Source: Chitinophaga cymbidii
Lineage (GTDB): Bacteria > Bacteroidota > Bacteroidia > Chitinophagales > Chitinophagaceae
Assembly (NCBI RefSeq): GCF_007992715.1
Contig: NZ_BKAU01000005.1
Location: 372,001-436,000, forward strand
Length of the DNA stretch: 64,000 bases
Direction: 5' to 3'
Below the pieces are notes generated by a model. It was not told the DNA's origin. It worked only from the letters and a program-made list of their open reading frames with translations, and ran no database searches. Both the position numbers and the translations under genes were made by a program. Shown here piece after piece: positions 18,863-26,288 of this stretch. Each line of letters starts with the position of its first letter. Within the stretch, counting starts at the first letter, position 1.

Positions 18863-20143
18863 TCAATGTTCGTGGCCTCCTGTATTGGTTTGCTTGGCAA
18901 GAATGAAAAATGCGCCTTTGACCACAATTTGCGAACCGACAGGAATATCCTTCAAAGGAGTAATTTCAGTATATCCTACATCGGTAGTGCCTTTTGCAAC
19001 AGGAATTCTCTCAAAAGTTATACCCTTTGCCGCAACCGCTTCCTCTTTTTCCTTATGATCGTGCGGTTCGGCGGCACTATGGTCGTGCTTTTCGCCGCTT
19101 TCGTCATGGTGTTCGTTTTCAGCATGGGCATCGGAAACGATGAAGATGTAGTCCTGCCCCTGGTAGGTAACCAGCGCGTCCGTGGGAACCGCCTGCGCCA
19201 CGGCTTTTTCAAGGCTGATGAGTGCGGTAATACCCATTCCGTCGATCAGGCCGGTTTTGTCACCTTTCACCTTCGCATGTACGCTAACGGCCTTGCTTTC
19301 ACCTTCGAAGGACGATCCCAATGAGAAAATTTCCGCATCATACTCTTTACCGGGATTATTTGTCAGAGTAAAATGAATGAGTTGACCTTTCTTCAGCTTG
19401 GAGAGGTCTTTTTCGAACACGAACAAGTCCAGATGTAATTGGCTATTGTCCACAACGTCGGCCACCGCTGTATTAACGTCCACGGAGTTGCCCAGGTTCA
19501 CGGAAATATTGCTAACTACACCGTTTATGGGACTACGGACGCTGATCACTGAAATCAGATTGCCGCTTGCCAGCGTGTTCGTATTTATGCCCATCAGCCC
19601 GATCTGCTCTTTCAAGGCCGCGCGGCGGGTTTTCAGCTCGGATAAGGATGATTCCGCGATCTGGAGGTTTTTCAACGCGCCGGCATTGCCGCTGGTAAGT
19701 TCCTGTTGGCGGATAAGTTCCTGTTGCGCAAGCTGAATCTTGGGGTTAATGGCCAGAAACTCTTCCTGGACCTGAATAAACTGAGGATTAGAAAGCGTAG
19801 CAATAACCTGTCCTTTCTTAACAGTACTGCCAGTCTGAATCAACAGGGACTTAATTACCCCGTTGTATACGGAGTTGATGGTGGCCCGGCTTTGATTGGG
19901 AACTTTTAAGACGCCATTAGCCCGCAGTGAGGATGTGAGCTGTTTGTTTTCGATCTTTCCCAGTTCTACGCCGATGCTTTTCATCTGTTCTAAGTTGAGG
20001 GAAGCTGTGTTTTCGTTTTCATGTTCGTCATGATGCTCGTCGCCTTCGGCTTCAGTTGTTTTCTCCTGGCCGCTTTTACCCTCACAGGAAAAGAGGGCTG
20101 CTGATATCGAGAAATATGCTAAGAAAATCAATATTTTGTTCAT
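18863..20143 (-). CDS. czcB: CzcB-like RND adaptor, lipoprotein
   Basis: 426 residues with lipobox ALFSC. A His/Glu-rich segment (EGDEHHDEHENEN) follows, then the biotinyl-lipoyl half VYNGVIKSLLIQTGSTVKKG, a coiled-coil hairpin (about residues 120-200), the second half VRSPINGVVSNISVNLG, a beta-barrel, and another His-rich insert near residues 335-365 (ENEHHDESGEKHDHSAAEPH, continuing). The two His-rich inserts suggest Zn/Ni/Co capture in the periplasm. The gene lies 21 bases downstream of the CzcA fusion and 24 bases upstream of the ATPase gene, so all three are probably one operon. Confidence 0.9.
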   Translation of the reverse strand: MNKILIFLAYFSISAALFSCEGKSGQEKTTEAEGDEHHDEHENENTASLNLEQMKSIGVELGKIENKQLTSSLRANGVLKVPNQSRATINSVYNGVIKSLLIQTGSTVKKGQVIATLSNPQFIQVQEEFLAINPKIQLAQQELIRQQELTSGNAGALKNLQIAESSLSELKTRRAALKEQIGLMGINTNTLASGNLISVISVRSPINGVVSNISVNLGNSVDVNTAVADVVDNSQLHLDLFVFEKDLSKLKKGQLIHFTLTNNPGKEYDAEIFSLGSSFEGESKAVSVHAKVKGDKTGLIDGMGITALISLEKAVAQAVPTDALVTYQGQDYIFIVSDAHAENEHHDESGEKHDHSAAEPHDHKEKEEAVAAKGITFERIPVAKGTTDVGYTEITPLKDIPVGSQIVVKGAFFILAKQTNTGGHEH

Positions 20144-20164
20144 CTGAGACTGATTGAGTTAATA

Positions 20165-23100
20165 TTATTGATTGATGAAATAGTTGTAATTAATTACGGA
20201 ATGGTTGTATGTGTTCAGATTGTCCAGGTAATTACGTTGTATGTCGATAGCTTGGGTTAGGAACTGGGCGAGCTCCGCAAAGCTGATTTCACCGGCGCGG
20301 TAAGCAAGCGTGGCGGCTTTAAGGATCTCTTCCGCCTGGTCGAGCCCTGTAGTTTCGTAAAACTTCAGCAGGCTCACATTTTTTTCAACTTCCTTTAGCG
20401 CGTTTGCACGTTGAGCATTGAATACCTGGAGGTTGTAGGCATACTGCTTTTCCTGAACGTTTGTTTCGGCTTGGGCCACACGAACCTTTTGCTTATATGA
20501 GCCGGCACCGAAGAGGGGAAAAGACGCGGTTACGGAAAAGCCGGTAAATGGATTACTCATTCCATAAAGGCGTTGGCTGAAAAAGCGTCCAGAGAACTCC
20601 GGCATATTCTCATTTCGTGCTACTGCTACACCCGCATTCGCAATGGAAACATTTTGGTGTTCCAACTGCATGATTGGATGCAGGCTGTCCGGCAATAGCT
20701 GCGGAAGCGGAAGCTTTTCCAAGGGATCAAGAACGGGCAGTACATTTTCATCCGCATTCAATACTTGTCGCAGAAGAGCTTGCTGGATTTGGATGTCCTT
20801 ATCCACCTGCACTATTTGCGCTTCGAGCTCTTTCATACGTACATTGGCAGCGATGCTGTCCAGGCCAGGACTATCGCCAGTCCTAACCTTCAGCCGTGCT
20901 GCATCGGAGAGGGTTTTATAGATACTGTCCAGGCGTTGGAACAGTTTCTTTTTGTCCTGCAGGAACCAAAGCTGATAGTAGGTTCCGCGTACATCCCGTT
21001 TTACGTCGGCATCAATAACTACAGCATTTATATGGGCATATTTGAGTTGTTCGCCATATAACTTCTTCTGAGATTTGTAAAGGCCGGGCCATGCAATGCT
21101 TTGGGAAACCCCAATTTTGAGAATGCCAACCTTGTCGCTCGGGCGGTAATCTTCGTTTTCCGCAAATACGCCTGTTTTGGGTAGTAGGTTCGCGGATTTG
21201 ACCAAGGCCTGTCCTTTACCAATCATCTCCTGGCCGACTGCGAACCGCAGGTTTTCTTTTGCCAATCCCATTACTTCGTTGATGGTCGTGCGCTTACCGG
21301 GAGTCTCCTGTGCCCGGGCGCTGAAAGTTGCCAGGGAAAGCGCAGGGATAAGCAGAATCATAGCCACGGACGGTTTTAGCTTCATACCGCTGCCTCTAAC
21401 TGAGAATATGATATATAACAATGGTAATACAACCAGTGTTAGAAAGGTTGCCGAAACGAGTCCACCAATCACCACGGTTGCCAACGGTTTCTGCACCTCA
21501 GCACCTGCGCCAGTGGACAATGCCATCGGAAAAAAGCCCAACGAGGCCACGGTGGCCGTCATCAATACAGGCCGGAGTCTGATCTTCGTCCCTTCAAGCA
21601 CCCTGGCGATCACATCTTTCATCCCTTCTTTTTCGAGTTGATTAAATGTACTGATCAAAACGATGCCGTTTAATACCGCTACTCCGAACAGGGCGATAAA
21701 CCCAACGCCAGCGGAGATGCTAAATGGCATTCCCCTTAGCAATAGAGCCAAAATCCCGCCGATGGCGCTCATAGGGATGGCTGTGAAGATCAAGGTCGCT
21801 TCTTTGAACGATCCGAACGTGAAGTAGAGCAACATGAAGATCAGAATCAGGGATACGGGCACCGCGATGCTCAGGCGTGCGGAGGCCTCCTGCAGATTTT
21901 CGAACGTTCCCCCGTATGTAAGGTAATAGCCAGTCGGCAGCAACTTGGCTGCTGACAGTTTCTCCTTTATCTCCTTCACGACACTTTCGACATCTCTATC
22001 ACGAACATTGAAGCCAACCACGATCCGCCGTTTACCTTCTTCCCGGCTGATTTGCGCAGGGCCTTCCTTAATAGCGACCGTAGCGATCTGTTCAAGCGGT
22101 ATCTGGTTGCCATCCGGCAAGGAGATATATAGGTTACTTACATCTTCCATTGAGCTCCGGTTAGCGCTGTCCAAACGTACGACCAGATCGAATTTCCTTT
22201 CATTTTCAAACACAACACTGGCAGCTTTACCTGCGAAGGCTGTGCTGATCGTATTATTGACCTCGGAGATGTTCAGGCCATACCCGGCAATCTTTGCGCG
22301 ATCATAGGTGACCGTTATCTGCGGAAGCCCGGTTGTCCGTTCAATTTGTGGCGCCGTTGCTCCCTTTACGCTTTGGACAACCGCCGCAATTTTTGGGGCT
22401 AGAAATGCCAGCGTATCTATATTTTCACCGAATATTTTGATGGCGACATCCTGACGGACGCCTGTCATCAATTCGTTGAACCGCATCTGGATCGGCTGTG
22501 AAGCCTCGAAGAACACACCTGGAATGACCTCCAACTTTTCGAGCATGCGTTCCGCCAGTTCTGAATAACTTTCCTCTGTTCCCCATTCATCCTGCGGCTT
22601 GAGCGTTATTATAAGGTCGGTCGCTTCCGGCGGCATTGGATCGGTCGGTACCTCCGCGGCACCAGTCTTTCCAACCACCATTTTCACTTCGGGAAACGAT
22701 TTTATTATACGGCTGGCCTGCATGGACGTTTCTATACTTTGCGACAGGGAAGATCCCTGGGGAAGGATACAGTGGAATGCATAGTCACCTTCCTGGAGTT
22801 GCGGAATAAATTCGCCGCCCATCCGGCTAAAGATCAGGATCGTGACAGCCAGCAGGAATACGGCTATAGTCACAACCATATATTTGAATTTTATAGCGGT
22901 GCGGATTAACGGGGCGTATTGCCGTTGGAAGAAGTCCATCATCTTGTCTGCGAATGTCCGTTTGTTCGAAAGTTTCTTCGGCAGGACCAACGCGGACATC
23001 ATGGGAATATAAGTGAGGGAAAGTATCAGTGCGCCCATGATGGCGAAGCCCACCGTCTGGGCCATAGGCCGAAACATCTTTCCTTCGATTCCGACCAGCG

Positions 23101-24490
23101 ACAGAATAGGGATATATACAATCAGGATGATAATTTCACCGAATGCGGCACTGTTCCGGATTTTCGAGGCAGAAAGAAATACTTCCTCGTCCATTTCCGC
23201 CTGCGTCATTTTTACTTGGGATTTTCGCAGGCCAAGATGGTGCATCGTGGCCTCTACGATGATCACAGCACCATCGACGATGAGCCCGAAATCAATCGCC
23301 CCCAGGCTCATGAGATTGGCGCTGACTCCGAAGAGGTTCATCATGCCCAGCGCAAACAACATGGACAATGGAATTGCAGAAGCCACGATTAGGCCGGCGC
23401 GAATGTTCCCAAGGAAAATAACAAGCACGAAGATGACGATGAGCGCACCTTCTATCAGGTTGGTTTTTACGGTATTGATTGCACGATCTACCAAGCCTGT
23501 GCGGTCGGAATAAGCTTCTATTTCAATATCGGTGGGAAGGGAAGATTGAATGGTTTTCATTTTTTCCTTTACCCGAGATACCACTTCCGCGCTGTTGGCG
23601 CCTTTAAGCATCATTACAATGCCTCCCACGGCTTCTTTTTCACCGTTGTAGGTCAGGGCTCCGTAACGTACCGCGCTGCCAAGACGTACATCAGCGACGT
23701 TCTTGATCAGTACCGGAATGCCGTTCACGTTTTTCACAACGATATTGCCGATATCTTCCAGATTGGAAACGAGGCCGATGCCACGGATGAAATAAGCATT
23801 TGGTTTCTTGTCGATATAGGCGCCTCCCGTATTTTCATTATTCGTTTGCAGCGCGATAAAGATTTCCTGCATGCTTACGTTCAGTGCCTTCAACCTCGCC
23901 GGGTTAACAGCAACTTCGTACTGCTTTACGAGTCCCCCGAAGCTGTTCACTTCTGCGATACCGGGTGTTCCGTAAAGTTGGCGGGCTACAATCCAGTCCT
24001 GCATGGTGCGGAGGTCCATGGCAGAGTACTTATCCTCACTTCCCTTTTTAGGATGTATGATGTACTGGTATATCTCTCCGAGACCGGTACTTACCGGTGC
24101 GAGTTCGGGCGTACCCATGCCCATGGGTATCTTTTCCTCCGCTTCTTTGAGCTTTTCATTTATTAGCTGGCGCGCAAAGTAGATATCAATGTCATCGTGA
24201 AAAACCACTGTAATAACCGAAAGGCCAAACCGTGAAATGGATCTCATTTCCTCCAAGTCCGGTAGATTGGCAAGGCTTTGCTCGATGGGGTAAGTTATAA
24301 ATTGTTCTACTTCCTGGGATGCCAGCGTAGGGGCGCGGGTAATGACCTGTACCTGATTGTTGGTAATGTCGGGCACCGCATCAATCGGTAGTCGGCCGGC
24401 ACTCCAAACGCCCCAAGCCACAAGCGCCAACGTCATCAATCCAATAATTAATTTGTTTTTTATTGAAAAGCTAATGATTCTACTTAGCAT
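20165..24490 (-). CDS. czcA: CzcA-type RND pump fused to a TolC-family outer-membrane factor
   Basis: 1441 residues, against about 1040 for CzcA alone. Residues 1 to about 1030 are a complete RND pump whose TM4 has the HME1 signature DFGLIVDGAVIIVEA, which predicts Zn/Co/Cd export. From about residue 1060 the sequence is a TolC-like outer-membrane factor with paired helical repeats, ending YNHSVINYNYFINQ. The join contains Met1036 followed by a typical signal peptide (basic MKLK, hydrophobic core, then ATFSARAQ). This domain order is known in Bacteroidota CusA/CzcA proteins. The upstream small gene overlaps its start by 11 bases; the CzcB adaptor gene follows. Confidence 0.93.
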   Translation of the reverse strand: MLSRIISFSIKNKLIIGLMTLALVAWGVWSAGRLPIDAVPDITNNQVQVITRAPTLASQEVEQFITYPIEQSLANLPDLEEMRSISRFGLSVITVVFHDDIDIYFARQLINEKLKEAEEKIPMGMGTPELAPVSTGLGEIYQYIIHPKKGSEDKYSAMDLRTMQDWIVARQLYGTPGIAEVNSFGGLVKQYEVAVNPARLKALNVSMQEIFIALQTNNENTGGAYIDKKPNAYFIRGIGLVSNLEDIGNIVVKNVNGIPVLIKNVADVRLGSAVRYGALTYNGEKEAVGGIVMMLKGANSAEVVSRVKEKMKTIQSSLPTDIEIEAYSDRTGLVDRAINTVKTNLIEGALIVIFVLVIFLGNIRAGLIVASAIPLSMLFALGMMNLFGVSANLMSLGAIDFGLIVDGAVIIVEATMHHLGLRKSQVKMTQAEMDEEVFLSASKIRNSAAFGEIIILIVYIPILSLVGIEGKMFRPMAQTVGFAIMGALILSLTYIPMMSALVLPKKLSNKRTFADKMMDFFQRQYAPLIRTAIKFKYMVVTIAVFLLAVTILIFSRMGGEFIPQLQEGDYAFHCILPQGSSLSQSIETSMQASRIIKSFPEVKMVVGKTGAAEVPTDPMPPEATDLIITLKPQDEWGTEESYSELAERMLEKLEVIPGVFFEASQPIQMRFNELMTGVRQDVAIKIFGENIDTLAFLAPKIAAVVQSVKGATAPQIERTTGLPQITVTYDRAKIAGYGLNISEVNNTISTAFAGKAASVVFENERKFDLVVRLDSANRSSMEDVSNLYISLPDGNQIPLEQIATVAIKEGPAQISREEGKRRIVVGFNVRDRDVESVVKEIKEKLSAAKLLPTGYYLTYGGTFENLQEASARLSIAVPVSLILIFMLLYFTFGSFKEATLIFTAIPMSAIGGILALLLRGMPFSISAGVGFIALFGVAVLNGIVLISTFNQLEKEGMKDVIARVLEGTKIRLRPVLMTATVASLGFFPMALSTGAGAEVQKPLATVVIGGLVSATFLTLVVLPLLYIIFSVRGSGMKLKPSVAMILLIPALSLATFSARAQETPGKRTTINEVMGLAKENLRFAVGQEMIGKGQALVKSANLLPKTGVFAENEDYRPSDKVGILKIGVSQSIAWPGLYKSQKKLYGEQLKYAHINAVVIDADVKRDVRGTYYQLWFLQDKKKLFQRLDSIYKTLSDAARLKVRTGDSPGLDSIAANVRMKELEAQIVQVDKDIQIQQALLRQVLNADENVLPVLDPLEKLPLPQLLPDSLHPIMQLEHQNVSIANAGVAVARNENMPEFSGRFFSQRLYGMSNPFTGFSVTASFPLFGAGSYKQKVRVAQAETNVQEKQYAYNLQVFNAQRANALKEVEKNVSLLKFYETTGLDQAEEILKAATLAYRAGEISFAELAQFLTQAIDIQRNYLDNLNTYNHSVINYNYFINQ

Positions 24491-24677
24491 GTTTGAGTAA
24501 TGGTTTGTAATGAAAATTATAATAATGCTTTACCCGTCCCGCTATGGCAAGGGCAACAAGAAATGCCAGGAGTATGAGTACGGCCGTTTTGGTAATTCGC
24601 AACCAGAGGGGGACACGTTGTTTCCTGCGCATTTTTGCATTCCCAGCCTTAGAAGGTCGTGACATAGATTTTGCCAT
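24480..24677 (-). CDS. Small single-pass membrane protein upstream of CzcA
   Basis: 65 residues from the ATG at 24677. A basic N-terminus (SRPSKAGNAKMRRKQR) is followed by one transmembrane helix (ITKTAVLILLAFLVALAIAG) and a short tail rich in Tyr/His/Lys (HYYNFHYKPLLKHAK). Its end overlaps the CzcA start by 11 bases, suggesting translational coupling and a regulatory or assembly role for the pump. No family is recognised. Support rests on the coherent membrane topology and the overlap. Confidence 0.5.
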   Translation of the reverse strand: MAKSMSRPSKAGNAKMRRKQRVPLWLRITKTAVLILLAFLVALAIAGRVKHYYNFHYKPLLKHAK

Positions 24678-24736
24678 AACCAATTTTTGGATGCGGAAAT
24701 AATCAGTAAGGAACGATGTAGCCGAAAAGGCTTTAA

Positions 24737-25066
24737 TTAGACGAGCTGGGGCGGTTGGAAAATCGGGAAAGAAAGTTCCGGATACGAATAGTTATTGTAA
24801 CAATTGTAGGAAGATAACGATTCTGGTAATAGAATATCGATGCTCACATATTGGTAGACAAATGTGACTACTGAACAACACGAACAAACACACAAAGGAG
24901 AGCATGCATCGTTATGATGCTTGGAGTGCCCGGAGGAATGTTCCTGAACGGAACTATAATGATTTTGTGTAGGGGATACTGAGCCGCCGCTTAGTCCTTG
25001 GTCTGCACATGGAATACAGCTAAGGATGATCATAATAATTGATAATATAGTTGCAGCGTTCCGCAT
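24737..25066 (-). CDS. DUF6660-like small Cys/His-rich secreted protein
   Basis: 109 residues. A signal peptide (MRNAATILSIIMIILSCIPCADQ) is followed by a His/Ser stretch (HSSGHSKHHNDACS) and the cluster CSPLCVCSCC; the C-terminus ends FPIFQPPQLV. This layout matches the small proteins found ahead of CzcA-type operons in Bacteroidota. A possible -7 box TACTTTTG lies at 25072-25079, only five bases before the ATG, giving a very short leader. Role unknown; periplasmic metal sensing or binding is an inference. Confidence 0.75.
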   Translation of the reverse strand: MRNAATILSIIMIILSCIPCADQGLSGGSVSPTQNHYSSVQEHSSGHSKHHNDACSPLCVCSCCSVVTFVYQYVSIDILLPESLSSYNCYNNYSYPELSFPIFQPPQLV

Positions 25067-25411
25067 TACGGCAAAAGTATTGAATTTTATATGATATTAT
25101 GAATGGGTAGTTTAGAAAATTTATGAAGGCTTGTTGCAAACAAGGACATACTAGCTTGATAAACAATATTTTGAGTGGGGAGTAAAGCAATCGCTGAACT
25201 GTCGTTTGCTGAAATAGTACCTTTCCGGTTCTAGTTTCCATTTTTCCTATATTTCATACATCGCACGTTGTTGGGCCAATGCGGGAAGACAGGGCGTTTT
25301 TCAACCTGGTTCAATTCTCGATGATCCAGCCTGGGTAAATAAATAGCCAACGAACAATTGAGGTCGCTGAAGCTCACGTTCACACTCGTTTTCCATCGTT
25401 TTGTATCAATT

Positions 25412-25454
25412 GTATCAATCTGGCCATTGATACTATAAAGATTCGTTATATTTG
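25412..25454 (+). promoter_or_regulatory. Candidate promoter with overlapping operator for the 25477-28522 operon
   Basis: An 8-bp perfect inverted repeat, GTATCAAT at 25412-25419 and ATTGATAC at 25426-25433 with a 6-base spacer, overlaps a TTG at 25427-25429. A -7 box TATATTTG follows at 25447-25454 (17-base spacing, slightly short). A third TATCAAT lies just before, at 25404-25410. The geometry equals that of the ArsR operators at 44829 and 46643, so a repressor of that general type is plausible. The rest of the 25067-25476 gap holds no gene I can recognise. Confidence 0.5.
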
Positions 25455-25476
25455 ACGCAGCAACTGACATCAAACG

Positions 25477-25824
25477 ATGCCCAAACTAAACAAATGGATA
25501 AGCTTTTTACTGGTACTTGTTGTGGTATGTGCCTCAGCAGGGGGGGCAAGTTATGCCATTGAGCAGCCCGCGGACAGTTGCTGCCAGCATGATCTACCGC
25601 AGGACGATCCCTGTTCCTCCGATGAACAACCGGGAAAAGGTTGCTCTAACGAGGGCAATCCTTTCCAGTTTTGCTCCTGCTGCATCCATGCCTGGGTGAC
25701 TGCGCAGCAGATTTCGCTCGGAAACGCGCCACACCCGGCGCCTACCAATTACCAATTTTGCGGAAACGCATTTCTTCCTACACCTCCCGCTTCCGATTTC
25801 TGGCAGCCGCCACGTTTTTTATGA
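25477..25824 (+). CDS. Small Cys-rich secreted protein with C-terminal FWQPP motif
   Basis: 115 residues. A signal peptide (MPKLNKWISFLLVLVVVCASAGG) is followed by a Cys-dense middle with pairs at DSCCQHD, GKGCSNE and FCSCCIHAW, and a C-terminus PASDFWQPPRFL. It resembles the DUF6660-like protein encoded divergently at 24737-25066 in size, CSCC motif and terminal Pro-Pro. It is the first gene of an operon with an HMA-like protein and a TonB receptor. A periplasmic metal-binding or sensing role is inferred. Confidence 0.75.
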   Translation: MPKLNKWISFLLVLVVVCASAGGASYAIEQPADSCCQHDLPQDDPCSSDEQPGKGCSNEGNPFQFCSCCIHAWVTAQQISLGNAPHPAPTNYQFCGNAFLPTPPASDFWQPPRFL

Positions 25825-25928
25825 TAATGTAGATGACAGTGCCTGTAAAGCACTATAAGCATGATGCCGCGAATTGACCGGCATCAAAAGTCCTGTATCC
25901 ATATTTCACTCAACTTATCAAACTTATC

Positions 25929-26288
25929 ATGAAAAGCGTATTTTCTTTTCTTATTGTAGCTATTTGCCTGTTCTTCGCCGCTCCGTCAGCGTTTGCCCAA
26001 TTCAAGGCCTCCGAACCGCAAAAAGCCCTCGTGCAGGTGGTTAACCTGACCTGCGATGGCGACATGCCCACCATCAAAAAACAATTGATCAATCAGGATG
26101 GCATCGAGTCCGTGGAATTCACCAAAAGAGCATCCGGTTCATCCTCTTTTACCATCCTTTTCAATCGCGACGTGATCTCCCTCGACCAGATCCACAAAAC
26201 CATCGAGAAGACGCCCGGCTGCGATGACAAAACCACGATGCCCTACCGCGTGAAAAAAGACAAAAAGGCTAAAGACGCTAAACAATGA
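25929..26288 (+). CDS. Secreted HMA-like protein with a single cysteine in the metal loop
   Basis: 119 residues. A signal peptide ends FAQ (residue 24). The beta-alpha-beta-beta-alpha-beta pattern of an HMA domain follows (ALVQVVNLTCDGDMPTIKKQ ... SFTILFNRDVISLDQIHKTI), but the loop reads LTCDGDMP where CxxC is expected, leaving one Cys; a second Cys lies in TPGCDD. The tail is lysine-rich. Its stop overlaps the start of the TonB receptor (26285-26288), so the two are coupled and this is likely the periplasmic partner for the metal taken up by that receptor. Confidence 0.78.
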   Translation: MKSVFSFLIVAICLFFAAPSAFAQFKASEPQKALVQVVNLTCDGDMPTIKKQLINQDGIESVEFTKRASGSSSFTILFNRDVISLDQIHKTIEKTPGCDDKTTMPYRVKKDKKAKDAKQ

